Part shown: piece after piece, positions 9,253 through 19,091 of the stretch | Layout: each line of letters begins with the position of its first letter | How positions within the stretch are numbered: position 1 is the first letter of the stretch | Assembly (NCBI RefSeq): GCF_004801315.1 | Contig: NZ_SSNW01000007.1 | Span: 62,001 to 126,000, forward strand | Length of the DNA stretch: 64,000 bases | Reading direction: 5' to 3' | Origin: Deinococcus sp. Arct2-2 | Lineage (GTDB): Bacteria > Deinococcota > Deinococci > Deinococcales > Deinococcaceae | The notes under the pieces: model-generated | Database searches by the model: none | Told to the model about the DNA's origin: nothing | Seen by the model: the letters and a program-made list of their open reading frames with translations, nothing else | Position numbers and translations under genes: made by a program

Positions 9253-9259
9253 CGGGAGC

Positions 9260-9763
9260 TTGAGGTTGCTTGTTCACTGCCTCTGTAAGGCTCGTTTTGC
9301 CAGCCCTGATCTCGACCTTTTGGGGATCGGTGCCGCACGTTACGGCGGCCGTTGGAATTCTGCGGCGGAAGTCCGTGACCGACGCCTAATCTATACGAGT
9401 AGTCAGTTGGCATTGGCATGTTTAGAAGTGCTCGTCCATACCGGCGGTGTAGGCCTCCGGAGTGAGCCGCATGTCCGGTTGACGTTTGAGCTGGACTTGG
9501 GCGAGATTCAGGAATTGCCCCTCGCCCAAGTGGGCAGTGATTGGCGCAGCTTTTCGGAAACGCCTCAAAGCCAAGGGGTGGGAGACGCGTGGTACGACGG
9601 GCAAACGAGCTCGGTGCTGCGCGTTCCGAGCACCGTGATGCCGGATGAGCTGTATAGCACGGAAGTGAGCAATTACCTGATCCATGCGCGTCATCCGCAC
9701 GTCGCCCAGGCTGTGCGCTTGGTGGACACCGTACCGTTCTTGGTGGATGACCAACTCCGTTAG
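9260..9763 (+). CDS. RES-domain toxin
   Basis: A 167-residue toxin; characterised RES toxins deplete cellular NAD+. The domain signature is complete: ARYGGRWNSA (about residues 26-35, with both conserved arginines), RRLIYTSSQLALACLEVLVH (41-60, conserved Tyr and Glu) and SSVLRVPSTV (about 123-132, conserved Ser). Translation probably starts at TTG 9260, 7 bp after the antitoxin stop and preceded by GGGAG. The length and layout are typical, so it is probably a functional pair with the 8782 gene. Confidence 0.88.
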   Translation: MRLLVHCLCKARFASPDLDLLGIGAARYGGRWNSAAEVRDRRLIYTSSQLALACLEVLVHTGGVGLRSEPHVRLTFELDLGEIQELPLAQVGSDWRSFSETPQSQGVGDAWYDGQTSSVLRVPSTVMPDELYSTEVSNYLIHARHPHVAQAVRLVDTVPFLVDDQLR

Positions 9764-10348
9764 GCTGGCCCAGATCCTCGGTCAAAGCTGCTTCATTCTC
9801 CCTGGTGTGGTTGTTTCACACCAGAAATGGGTCTCACGCGTGATGCGTCTTCTGCGGCTGCCCGGGTCGAATTCAGGTCGGGCAGCTGGCGCCCGCTGCA
9901 CGCAGCGGCGACAGCTCATCCAACACGGCATGCGCATCCGCCCAGAGACTTAACTGAAATATTTGTATGTTGAGCGCAGCTGTGGGAAATGTGCTTGTCA
10001 TACGGACTCCCATTGAAAGCGCCATCATTTGGCGCCTCAATCCGAGCGAAGCGAGAAGGAACAAGTACGGGCTACGCGTTACGAAGCCGCAAGCGGTGCT
10101 GTCTAAGGTTGTGGCGAAATCAACCAGAGTCCGTACTCGTTCCCCCTGGAGCCATCAAGCCTGTTGACATCTTCAATCTGCCAAGGTCGAATCGTAAATT
10201 CTGGTGGGCTTGAGGCCCCAGTGAACAAGAGCAACATTTTGACGCGCAGCGGACACGACGCTTTACTCCAAGGGAGGACAGATCAAAAACACAGTTCAAT
10301 GTTTCTGTGGCGTAGCGTCAGAACAGCACCTCAGGTGGCTCTACGCAC
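9764..10348. other. Gene-free stretch before the replication-relaxation-like gene
   Basis: Nothing resembling a gene on either strand. Short frames here have no ribosome-binding site or family resemblance. It could hold plasmid replication or regulatory sequence, but I see no iteron array. Confidence 0.4.
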
Positions 10349-10388
10349 ATTAGGGTTTTGTATGCCTGACATCCTACAAAACCCTAAT
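10349..10388. repeat. 14-bp perfect inverted repeat, operator candidate
   Basis: Arms 10349-10362 and 10375-10388 (one arm reads ATTAGGGTTTTGTA) match perfectly around a 12-nt loop. There is no T-run after either arm, which argues for a protein-binding site over a terminator. It lies 107 bp upstream of the gene at 10495 and may regulate it. Confidence 0.6.
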
Positions 10389-10494
10389 CATACCCCCAAG
10401 AACTTGCTACTACACTTCTGCTGTTTTTTCCGTCCCAGTCTCACTTTAAAGCTGCTGGCCTATCCAATTCAATACAGACATGCCATGATGCTTC

Positions 10495-11175
10495 GTGTCC
10501 CGTCCACATCCCGCCACGCTCAAGGCCGAATTGCGGCGCTTTCTGGGGCAGCATCCGGTCGTTACAACCGTGCAGCTGGAGCGCTGGGGCTGGGCGCAGG
10601 CGGCGGACTGGCTGGATCTGCCGCGCCTGTCTTTGGACATCCGGACGCAGGTGACCCAGCCGAGCAGTCAAGTCGAATTGACGTTCGTGGCACACACGGA
10701 GGCCGCCCTGCTTGATCCGCCTCATGTCCTGCTGCATTCGGCCCTGCTGGCGGAGACGTGGGCCGTGCTGAACGCTACCCAGGCCACGTTTCCGGGGGAG
10801 GGATTCCGGTACGTGTCGCTCCGGGGGCGAGGGCAGGGGCGGTTGCCGGACGCAGAAATTCAGCTCTTCGACGACGAGCCCGGCTTGGACTCGGCGGTAG
10901 AGGTCGACACGGGATACCCTCCTCGCCGCTGCCACGAGAAGCTGCACTCCTATGCGCTCCAAGGATTCAGCAGCCTGGTCTGGGCCACGACCGTGCACGG
11001 GCGGGTCACGTCTATGGCACGCCAGATCGAAACGCTGCAGCGTCTGGGGCAGCTGCCTGGGGTGCGCGAATACTTGGTGGTGTATGTCAACGTTTCCCGG
11101 CCAGGCGATCCATACGCGCCCCGGCCGCGCGGCCACAAATTGAATAGTGCTCAGGGAGCGTTCGACGGCCTCTGA
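10495..11175 (+). CDS. Replication-relaxation-like protein
   Basis: A 226-residue protein with a winged-helix-like N-terminus (TLKAELRRFLGQHPVVTTVQ, then LERWGWAQAADWL). The later domain (LPDAEIQLFDD, AVEVDTGYPPRRCHEKLHSYA, then SLVWATTVHGRVTSMARQIE) follows the pattern of the plasmid replication-relaxation family. Family members occur on plasmids and resemble restriction-like nucleases in their D...E-D...EK layout; their biochemical role is poorly known. GTG 10495 is used because a stop lies just upstream in frame. It converges with, and overlaps by 25 bp, the gene on the other strand. Assignment is by pattern only. Confidence 0.6.
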   Translation: MSRPHPATLKAELRRFLGQHPVVTTVQLERWGWAQAADWLDLPRLSLDIRTQVTQPSSQVELTFVAHTEAALLDPPHVLLHSALLAETWAVLNATQATFPGEGFRYVSLRGRGQGRLPDAEIQLFDDEPGLDSAVEVDTGYPPRRCHEKLHSYALQGFSSLVWATTVHGRVTSMARQIETLQRLGQLPGVREYLVVYVNVSRPGDPYAPRPRGHKLNSAQGAFDGL

Positions 11176-11885
11176 ATAAGATTCGGGCGGGGTTGGGTGA
11201 TGAGGCGCAGGGCCGAGTGAATCTGTCCTGCGGCTGTTTGGGGCCTCTGGTTCCGGGCGCGCTCCGCTTCCTGTGCCCGCAGGAGCCCGCGGAAGGTTTC
11301 CGTGCTCGGCACGACGAGAATCAGGGGAGAACGCCATAGGTTGATGTCCCCCGCATGACCGTGGTACAGCTTGCTGGCCATGGCACGGTTAATGCCGCCG
11401 CCGCTGATGCGGGCGTAGACCCAGGGCTGGCCGAGTTGCTCACGCTTGGCGGGGTCTCCCCCGCTCGAGTTCTGGCGGGACGCCTGCAGTGCCTGCATCT
11501 CGACCTCTGAAACCCGCACCCGGGCCCGGACGATGTGCGCACCTTGCTTCCCCAACTGGGGTGCGCTCTTGAACTGGGTGTCGACAACGGTGTAGCCCTC
11601 GAACTCGAGGGTACGGAGCGCGTCCATCATGTACGCGCGGTCGGCCAAGCTTGACGGCGCGCTCAACCGGGCAGCGGCATGGGCGCCGATAAGGTCGTGG
11701 GCGCGGTCACCCCAAGTCACCACCGGGCCGTACACCGTCTTGACCTGTTTGAGCCAGCCCATCGTCAGCAGCCGGCTCCAGTTGGGCCGCAGCCCGCAGA
11801 GCTCGTCGAGACGCCGGGCGGTCAGGGCACCCGCGTGCTGCACCGCATAAAACGCTTTGCCTTCGTTCGAAGACCAGTCACTCAT
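11151..11885 (-). CDS. Hypothetical protein with N-terminal winged helix
   Basis: A 244-residue protein that starts MSDWSSNEGKAFYAVQHAGA. Residues 8-50 look like a winged helix (ALTARRLDELCGLRPNWSRL, LTMGWLKQVKTVYG). A second block (DALRTLEFEGYTVVDTQFKS) and a C-terminal block (NLWRSPLILVVPSTETFRGL) could form a small alpha/beta domain. No catalytic motif is recognisable. It converges on the replication-relaxation-like gene and overlaps its end by 25 bp, so both may belong to plasmid maintenance, but no function can be assigned. Confidence 0.6.
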   Translation of the reverse strand: MSDWSSNEGKAFYAVQHAGALTARRLDELCGLRPNWSRLLTMGWLKQVKTVYGPVVTWGDRAHDLIGAHAAARLSAPSSLADRAYMMDALRTLEFEGYTVVDTQFKSAPQLGKQGAHIVRARVRVSEVEMQALQASRQNSSGGDPAKREQLGQPWVYARISGGGINRAMASKLYHGHAGDINLWRSPLILVVPSTETFRGLLRAQEAERARNQRPQTAAGQIHSALRLITQPRPNLIQRPSNAP

Positions 11886-12731
11886 GGTCTATAGCCTACC
11901 TGCCGCTGCTCGTCAGCGGCGGGCGACGGCGCCAAACGTCTGGCCGAGCGCCAGGGGACGGCCACGGCCACCGGCGCTCTTGCGCGCTGGGGCTGACGCC
12001 CGCAGCGCGCAACAACAAAAAGGGGGCACAGGGGGGAGCCCTCTTCTCTTCACACTTGGAGGTGGTCTGCATCACTGTCCGCCACCGCACATCACCAGTT
12101 CTCTCCTGGCGTCCCCGGACGACCACCAGCGCAGGGCAGGCCCAGTTCCTGCAGCGCACGTGGCTGGCTGACTGCCCAGACTTCCCCAGACCCCCGCCCC
12201 TCTCCAGCCGGTGCAGGGTCTGCTGTGCGGGTTGCCGTGTGGTCAGCCGCTGTGTCTGCCCGGCACCTCTGAACTGCTGCGGGTGATCGTCGACACCCGG
12301 CGACTCCGAGCGTACGAGCAGCAGGTGAGCGAGGGGGCCGGCCGCAGGCCCTGGTTGCCCCGGCAAGCAGCGCGGAGCTGACGGGGGTAAGGAAGACCGT
12401 GGCCGCCTGGCCTGCCCGCCGCTGGCGGCCGTTGTTGGGGCAGTTAGTCTCCCCTGCCCGGCCCGCGCGGTGGCGGTCGTCCGGGCGAGTCCCGCTGGAC
12501 GGCGGACCCCGGGCGACGCCCCCGACCGTTCCCCATCACTGGCGCCTGCCACTGCAGCTCACGGACGCCCTGGAGCGCGCCACCACCGAAGGACCAGCAG
12601 ACCCTGCCCGGCCAGCATGGCCCGTGGGTGTTGGCGCGCCTCTACGGGGGTGGCGTCGACCGGGCACTCCCCCACCGCGCGTGGCCTGCCAAGCGGCGTT
12701 GCCCGGCAGGCCGGTCGGACGCAGCCGGGTG
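11886..12731. other. GC-rich stretch without supported gene
   Basis: Long open frames exist on both strands only because the DNA is very GC-rich; their translations are Pro/Arg/Gly-rich and resemble nothing. Decayed coding DNA is likely, since a primase relic begins at its right edge. Confidence 0.45.
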
Positions 12732-12940
12732 GGTGATCGCCCGGTGTCCGGAGGTGCCGTCCAGCTGGCTGCCGCGCGCCTGCGGTATGGAGTTGGGGCG
12801 CGGCAGCCAGCTGACCCGGGCTGCCCGCTGGGCACAGCGGGGGTGACCTGGCGCTGGTCTTGCTCCTGCTGTCCTGGCTCGCCCCGAACGGAGTGGTTCT
12901 TTCGTCAGACAGGCAACGCCCCTTGCCCAGGCTCAGGCTA
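12732..12940 (+). pseudogene. Possible decayed copy of the primase-like gene at 19082
   Basis: Plus-strand segments line up, in order, with the C-terminal half of the 19082-19942 protein. EVPSSWLPRACGMELGRGSQ corresponds to QVPAQLLDASHELERWGQAQ; GDLALVLLLLSWLA corresponds to GDLALALLLLYWVG; and, after a frame change, TEWFFRQTGN corresponds to ADRLFRQSGR. Similarity is partial and frames shift, so only a relic is proposed. In support, the next gene (13068) resembles the gene that follows the intact primase (20072). Confidence 0.4.
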
Positions 12941-13067
12941 TCCGGTGACCCTGTGCTGCCAGCAACGCCTCCAGGTCTCCCTGGCCCGCGGGCGGCTTTG
13001 TCCGGCACGCACATTCGAATTGTTCTGTCCAGGCGGGTCGGCCCGCTTGGACTCCTCTGGAGGAATC

Positions 13068-13634
13068 ATGAATTATGACCCAATTGTCAGTCTTTTCGTC
13101 ACTCGCACTCTTCAGGTGGGCTGTGAACCCTTCATGGACGGTGAGGGGGAGTGGCACTCCCCGGGCCACCGGGGCAGCACGCAGGAGTGGCAGCTCGAGA
13201 CCCTGAATGACTTCTGGCTTGACCTTCAAGGAGCCGAGTGGCCGGTCATTCCCGAAGCACAGCTGACAGGTTCGGTGCTCGCGATGGATGCCGGACTCGG
13301 CTGGGCTGCACGCCACCGCGGGCACCCCGCGCTCGGTTCCTTGGTTCACCGTCACATGCTCTATCTGATGCTCGGCCGCGCGGTGGTTGGGGTGGATCTG
13401 GACCGTGGACGCCTGCGCCTTCCCGGTGTGAGCGGCGAGCTCTCCATCACTGCCATGGCTGGGACGATTCCCGCAGACGCCTGGGCACCCGGGCAGCGCT
13501 GGGTCGGGGGCGTGCTCAGCCTGTCGTACTGCGGGGCCGGCATGATGGAGGGCGGCGACCTGGAAGTGCGCCTGCTGCCGCTGCCCCAAGCCACCCTGGC
13601 AGAGCGCTTGCCCTGGGGCTCCCACTATGTTTGA
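13068..13634 (+). CDS. Hypothetical protein related to the 20072 gene
   Basis: A 188-residue unknown protein. ATG 13068 has a strong GGAGG 5-9 bases upstream, which decides the start; the same frame is open far upstream but that part is not protein-like. The core LGRAVVGVDLDRGRLRLPGV is similar to PDALTVDMTRGELRLPGLPG in the protein at 20072-20623, and both have a Trp-rich acidic N-terminal half. No catalytic motif or membrane segment is seen. The partner gene that follows the other family member (20620, Xre/MbcA type) is absent here. Confidence 0.65.
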   Translation: MNYDPIVSLFVTRTLQVGCEPFMDGEGEWHSPGHRGSTQEWQLETLNDFWLDLQGAEWPVIPEAQLTGSVLAMDAGLGWAARHRGHPALGSLVHRHMLYLMLGRAVVGVDLDRGRLRLPGVSGELSITAMAGTIPADAWAPGQRWVGGVLSLSYCGAGMMEGGDLEVRLLPLPQATLAERLPWGSHYV

Positions 13635-14080
13635 ACGGCCTGGTGAACGAAGGGAAAGGGCGCGCGGTCTGAGCGGCTCGGCTGGATCAGGCCGCGCGAA
13701 CCCGCCGAGCCGCCGGCCTGCGCCCTGTCCTGCGAATCCTGAGCCTCTGGAGCCTCACTCGCCGAGCAGGCGGAGCTCCTGACGCCCGCACTACAACTTA
13801 TCCGTCAGCTGGCGTGCGGCGTCCCTGTGCCGCTCCTGACAGCGGGGCAGCTCGTGCGGCTTCCGCGTGGGCATCTCCCAGACACTGCACGTGCTGTACA
13901 GCCGCCGGACAGCTGACGGGTGGCGGCGCGGGTGAACCGGCGGGTTCCCTTCCACGGCCAAACGCTGCTGAGGTACTTTCTTTCCAGCGGGCTGCGGGGG
14001 TCAGGCTTCACCCGGCGCCTTTGCAGCCTGAGATCTGCCCAGACGACGACGGAAAAGGCGTCCGGAGAGGGAAGAGCAGG
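13635..14080. other. Intergenic stretch, no supported gene
   Basis: No family resemblance on either strand. It separates the 13068 gene from two strong palindromes behind parB. Confidence 0.4.
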
Positions 14081-14115
14081 CGGTGACCGGTAGGGGAGAC
14101 TCCTACCGGTCACCG
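14081..14115. terminator. 14-bp stem-loop downstream of parB
   Basis: Perfect 14-bp arms (14081-14094 and 14102-14115) around a 7-nt loop. No T-run follows on either strand, so termination is uncertain. It could instead be a protein-binding site of the partition locus. Confidence 0.55.
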
Positions 14116-14165
14116 CCCGTGCTTCAGGAAAGCGGGCCGCGCCGCCACAGGTTTTACACAGCATC

Positions 14166-14197
14166 CGGGGGTGGGAATTGCGCAATTCCCACCCCCG
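14166..14197. repeat. 32-bp perfect palindrome immediately behind parB
   Basis: A continuous perfect palindrome (arm 14166-14180 reads CGGGGGTGGGAATTG) with no loop beyond the central CG. It lies 30 bp past the parB stop. Its perfection and lack of a T-run make a centromere-like or operator site at least as likely as a terminator. It does not resemble the chromosomal parS 16-mer (TGTTTCACGTGAAACA). Confidence 0.6.
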
Positions 14198-14226
14198 AAC
14201 CGGTGTGAACGCCGCTGCTACGCCCG

Positions 14227-15125
14227 TCAGGAGAACAGGGCGGCCAGCTGGTTGAGCAGCTGCAGCGCGCGAACCTTTTTCGCTTCAGGGAGCCCGTCGA
14301 TCGCCTGGGGGCTGAGCCCCTTGCGCACGGTGGCCAGCTGAGCCGCCGTGACGGTCGGGAATATGGCCGGTTTAAGGGCCGCGATCCGTTCCCGCAGGCC
14401 ATCAAAACTCAGGCCCGTTGCGACAACTTCGTGCAGCAGCGCCCCGTGATGCTCCTGCGGCGCGCGGGCGATCAGCACCGCCTTGCTGTAGGGCAGTGTT
14501 CCCGCCTGCATGGCCGCCAGCAGGGGTTCCGGTAGATCTAAGACAGCCAATCCATTGGCGACAAAGGACGTCCACCGCTCACTGCCGACCAGCCGGAAGA
14601 GGGTTTCGAGCCCCTGCACCTTGTCCGGATCTTCCCCCGGATGCTTGCGGAGCCGGCGCAGCAGCGTTTTGGTTTCTGGTTCGCTGAGCGCCCAGGCCGC
14701 GGCGATCAGCCGCAGCTTGGAACTGACGTCCTCGAACCGGTTCAGATCATCCCGCTGCAGGTTCTCGATCAGGGCCAGCTGATCGGCCTCGGCGTCACTG
14801 CAGGCATGGATCCGGACAGGCACCTGGGTGAGCTCGGCCAAGTGTGCGGCCCGCAGGCGGCGCTCACCCGCCACGACTTCGTACTGGCCGTCCGGCAGCG
14901 GGCGAACCAACAGGGGCTGCAAGACCCCTTTTTCCCGAATGCTGCTGGCGAGGTCGCCCAGGGTGGCCGGGTCGAAGTGCTTGCGGGGTTGATTCGGCCG
15001 GGCCGACAGGAGAGTGAGGGGCAACTCCCTGCGGTCGGCGGCTGAACCGGGCGCGACCCGTTCGGCCAAGTTGACGTTGCCCACCAGTCCCATCAGCGCG
15101 GCGGCACTGTTCTTTTTGCGGCTGG

Positions 15126-15129
<4 letters not shown>
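14227..15129 (-). CDS. parB: ParB-type partition protein
   Basis: A 300-residue centromere-binding protein and CTPase-class partner of ParA. After a basic N-terminus (VTSRKKNSAAALMGL), the ParB N-terminal domain shows RPNQPRKHF (44-52), SIREKGVLQPLLVRPL (63-78), the box II motif GERRLRAA (88-95) and LIENLQRDDLNRFE (120-133). The HTH region follows (about 135-220). GTG 15129 is used because it overlaps the parA stop as GTGA, giving translational coupling; the upstream extension of the frame lies antisense-like inside parA and is not protein-like. It is second in the leftward parAB operon. Confidence 0.92.
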
Positions 15130-16304
<1,175 letters not shown>

Positions 16305-16308
16305 ATTT

Positions 16309-16332
16309 TGTACAGAATGTACATCACGTACG
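16309..16332. promoter_or_regulatory. Candidate parA operator (GTAC palindromes)
   Basis: TGTAC-AGAAT-GTACA (16309-16323) is a perfect 5-bp inverted repeat, and CGTACG (16327-16332) is a second small palindrome, both just upstream of the parA start in an AT-rich pocket. The position suits autoregulation by the Phd-like N-terminus of ParA. Confidence 0.45.
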
Positions 16333-16369
16333 GTTCAAAGCCAAACGGCACTCAGCGCGTCATGCGCCT

Positions 16370-16388
16370 CCCCCCCCCACCCCCCCCC
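16370..16388. repeat. C9-A-C9 homopolymer tract
   Basis: Nine C, one A and nine C lie between the divergent parA and coiled-coil genes. Such runs slip during replication, and this one sits upstream of the 16477 start, so it could alter promoter spacing. It could also be a sequencing hot spot. Confidence 0.7.
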
Positions 16389-16476
16389 ATCAAGAGGCGC
16401 TGGAGCGGAGAACGCTGGACGAACGTTTCGATGTTCCGCCAACACACGCGGGGGGGCGCCATGCCACGCTGGAGAC

Positions 16477-17064
16477 ATGACCAAAACGCCCCGCGAACAG
16501 TCCACCCCTCTGCTCCTCACGCCCAGCTCCAGCGGCTCGGGACAGGGCAAGCCGCCCAAACCCCGCCCTCACCGTGCGGCTGGAGGCGACAATAATGCGG
16601 GCCTCCTGAACGGCCTCATCCTCGTCAGTGATGCCCAGAAGACCAACGAGACTGCCGTGGAGTCCCTCCAGACTAAGGTGGTTGCTGTCCAGCAGCGTCA
16701 GGAGGAGGTTGAGTCCGGCATCCAGGAGCTGATCACGACCAGTCACGAGTGGCAACAAGCCTTTGAGAGAGCCGAGGGGAAGACAGATCAACTGCAGCTC
16801 GCCTTGACTGAGGCGCTGGCGGCGTTCCAGCAGGCCCTCACCGTCCAGGCCACGTCCAACACTCTGCTCGAGGCGGAACAGGAGCGCTCGGTAGCAGCCC
16901 TGGCACTGCTCGAGGAGGCGCAGGAGATGCTGGGACTCATGCAGGGTGTCGTCGCCAGACTGCTGGAACGCCCGACAGGTTGGCGCGCGGTGGCCGCGTG
17001 GGCACGCCGCCTCTGGCACCGCCTCAGGGGGAACGCCCAAGGGAACGCGGACGACACGGAGTAA
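16477..17064 (+). CDS. Coiled-coil protein divergent from parA
   Basis: A 195-residue protein with a Pro/Ser-rich basic N-terminus (about 1-40) and a long alpha-helical, Gln/Glu-rich coiled coil (about 50-165; SLQTKVVAVQQRQEEVESGI, LLEAEQERSVAALALLEEAQ). It ends in a Trp/Arg-rich amphipathic segment (AAWARRLWHRLRG) that could touch a membrane or the nucleoid. ATG 16477 follows GGAG by a few bases. It is divergent from parAB and followed by a strong terminator, so it is a single-gene unit. A role in plasmid partition or conjugal transfer is only a guess. Confidence 0.65.
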   Translation: MTKTPREQSTPLLLTPSSSGSGQGKPPKPRPHRAAGGDNNAGLLNGLILVSDAQKTNETAVESLQTKVVAVQQRQEEVESGIQELITTSHEWQQAFERAEGKTDQLQLALTEALAAFQQALTVQATSNTLLEAEQERSVAALALLEEAQEMLGLMQGVVARLLERPTGWRAVAAWARRLWHRLRGNAQGNADDTE

Positions 17065-17079
17065 CGCCGCTTCGACCAG

Positions 17080-17110
17080 GCAGGCCGATCACTTGATCGG
17101 CCTGCTTTTT
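17080..17110 (+). terminator. Rho-independent terminator of the coiled-coil gene
   Basis: Perfect 11-bp stem (17080-17090 with 17095-17105), ACTT loop, then TTTTT. It begins 15 bp after the stop codon at 17064. Confidence 0.9.
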
Positions 17111-17114
17111 GATG

Positions 17115-17151
17115 ACCGCCCTCTGCCCGCCTGTGGTGAGCAGAGGGCGGT
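17115..17151. terminator. Second stem-loop behind the coiled-coil gene
   Basis: Perfect 12-bp arms (17115-17126 and 17140-17151) around a 13-nt loop, only 4 bp after the preceding terminator. No clear T-run, so it may be a backup terminator or RNA-stabilising structure. Confidence 0.5.
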
Positions 17152-17852
17152 GCCCCGCACCAAAAATCTGACTGATTCCCGTGGAGCTTCCCCCTGTCCC
17201 AGGAAACAAGTCGTTCACCGGGCTCAGACGTTCCAGTGGGTAGGCGCGCAACACCTTAAGAGCATGACTGTCGCCCGCGATCATGGAACCAGTCAATCCG
17301 CTCCGAAACCGGAGTTTAAAGCTGCTGAACACTAGAGATAACAGGTCTTCCCCAGTGAAGGAACCCAGAGGTTGACGCCTGAGCAGCAACATCCAGAGTG
17401 AACCTGCAATGAGCATGCAGGGCTGTGTTAAGAGCGCGGAACACTGAAGAAACTGCGCTTTTTCGGAGCAGCACAAGATCCAACAATTTGATGTGGTGAG
17501 GGTCGTCCGCCCACCATCCGCCATCGATCCAGTGGCGGGCTGAGGCGCCCTCACGGGCCGCTTCTCAGTGCGCTTTTCCCGCAAGCCTGTTCGGACGTTT
17601 GGAGGGGATTGGGGTGTTTGATCTGCCGTACTGGTACAGCTTTTCTACCTTGAGAGGCAAATCTAAGGGCTGAGCCGGACGAAGTATTCGGTGTCCTGCA
17701 CGGTAAGCGTTGCCAACGTCCCTTCAAACGTCCGAACGACAAATCCCGGCGACTGCCCAACCCACGTGAGATGGGGGAGCGACAAAGCTGCTCCCCCACA
17801 GGGCAGGGCACAGGAGGGGAAAGGGAATCACTCCCTCCTGGGAGGCCGACCT
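17152..17852. other. Stretch upstream of tnpB without supported gene
   Basis: No TnpA or other recognisable gene is found on either strand. A small inverted repeat (GGGGGAGC...GCTCCCCC, near 17775-17799) lies about 55 bp before the tnpB start. If TnpB came from an IS200/IS605-type element, its left end has decayed beyond recognition. Confidence 0.4.
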
Positions 17853-19091
17853 TTGACTCACCCTGTCCATTCCAATGCCGATCATGAGCTGATCCGCGTC
17901 ACCGTACAGCTGTTCCCGACCCCGAGTCAGGACGCCACGTTTCGTGCGTGGCTGGCTGCCCTCACCCAGGCCAACGGCGCGTTGACCACAGTGCTACACG
18001 GCACCACCCTCCGGGCCGGTGCGCCCGCGCTTACTCGGGACGAAATCGCCTACCTGCTCACCCTCGTCTCCCCAGCGCTGGAGGCCAGCCTTCCGCCTAG
18101 CGTGTGGCCCAGCGTCATCTCGCAGTGCTGCACCCGGTTTCAACGGCGGCGAGATTCGTCTGCCTCCGAACCCAGCTTGCCACTGGATGTGCAGATTCAG
18201 GCGATCGGTGAGATGCACGTTCACGTCACCGGGCAGCCTGACCTCGTCGTGGCTGACTTGTGGCGGTTGCCCTTGGGGCTCACCGAAGCCCTGGTCTGCA
18301 CCGGCAACGACCATGTCCGTGCGGTGCAGCATCAGGGCCACACTCTCCGGACGGCGGACACCGCCGGTTCCCCCGCGGCGCTCACCCAGTTGCACGACCT
18401 CATCCGTCTCCATGGCCCGGTGATCGGCCGTCCCCCAGGCCACACTGGGGTGCACCGCACCCAGCCCCACCGCGCTCAATTCGCAGACCTCACCTGCCAG
18501 ATCGGTGTCGACGGTAAAGAGATTTGGCTGTTGACGTGCACGGTGCGCGTTCCGCCCGGTTGGCTGCCCCGGGCGCACCGCCAGGACACGGTCGGTGTCG
18601 ATGTGGGCGTCCGCGCTCTGGTGACCTGGGCCGACGCGACCGACGCAGGACAACTGCTGCGAACCACGCTCCCGGTGGGAGACTGGCGTCCCCAGCAGCC
18701 CGCCACCCTGCTCTCGGCCGCCTGGGTGCGGCGCATGCAATTCGAGCGCACTCAGGCAGGTCTTGATCAAGTGATCCGTCATCTGCTGACCTACCGCCGC
18801 GTCGCGATCGAGCAGCTGGCCTGGAGGGGCCTGACAGCTGGTATCCGGGAAGCCATGACCCTGAACGGGGTCAGCAGTCTGGGGGTCTGGCTCACTGGGC
18901 TGGGCCGCCTCACGGGCACCGTGGTGTGCGCGGTCAATCCGGCCGGCACCAGCGTCCAGTGCGGGCAATGCGGCCAGCGGGGCGTGCTGCAGGCCAACCG
19001 CGTCTTCAGGTGCCAGAACTGCGGTGACATTGACCGGGACACCAATGCCGCCCGCAGCATCCGGCGCGTCAGTTTGGAAGGTTGGACTTGA
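17853..19091 (+). CDS. tnpB: TnpB-like RNA-guided nuclease homologue
   Basis: A 412-residue RuvC-type protein of the TnpB class; characterised TnpB proteins are guide-RNA-directed DNA nucleases encoded by IS200/IS605-type elements. The RuvC parts are in order: DTVGVDVGVRALVTW (Asp250), RRVAIEQLAWRGL (Glu320), a four-Cys zinc ribbon (C370, C373, C387, C390) and GDIDRDTNAARSI (Asp394/396). All look intact. The N-terminal 240 residues are divergent from typical TnpB. TTG 17853 is preferred because GGGAGG lies about 8-13 bases upstream. The stop overlaps the start of the primase-like gene, which is unusual for a free transposon and suggests domestication into a plasmid operon. Confidence 0.75.
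   Translation: MTHPVHSNADHELIRVTVQLFPTPSQDATFRAWLAALTQANGALTTVLHGTTLRAGAPALTRDEIAYLLTLVSPALEASLPPSVWPSVISQCCTRFQRRRDSSASEPSLPLDVQIQAIGEMHVHVTGQPDLVVADLWRLPLGLTEALVCTGNDHVRAVQHQGHTLRTADTAGSPAALTQLHDLIRLHGPVIGRPPGHTGVHRTQPHRAQFADLTCQIGVDGKEIWLLTCTVRVPPGWLPRAHRQDTVGVDVGVRALVTWADATDAGQLLRTTLPVGDWRPQQPATLLSAAWVRRMQFERTQAGLDQVIRHLLTYRRVAIEQLAWRGLTAGIREAMTLNGVSSLGVWLTGLGRLTGTVVCAVNPAGTSVQCGQCGQRGVLQANRVFRCQNCGDIDRDTNAARSIRRVSLEGWT

Noticed and set aside
9967..10213. Two overlapping small plus-strand frames before the inverted repeat
   Set aside because: No start signal and no family similarity.
12399..13067. Upstream extension of the 13068 gene to a 411-residue protein
   Set aside because: The extension is Pro/Arg/Gly-rich and unlike a protein; a strong ribosome-binding site supports the internal ATG at 13068.
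14166..14197. Chromosomal-type parS site
   Set aside because: The palindrome does not match the conserved TGTTTCACGTGAAACA sequence, so only a plasmid-type site could be proposed.
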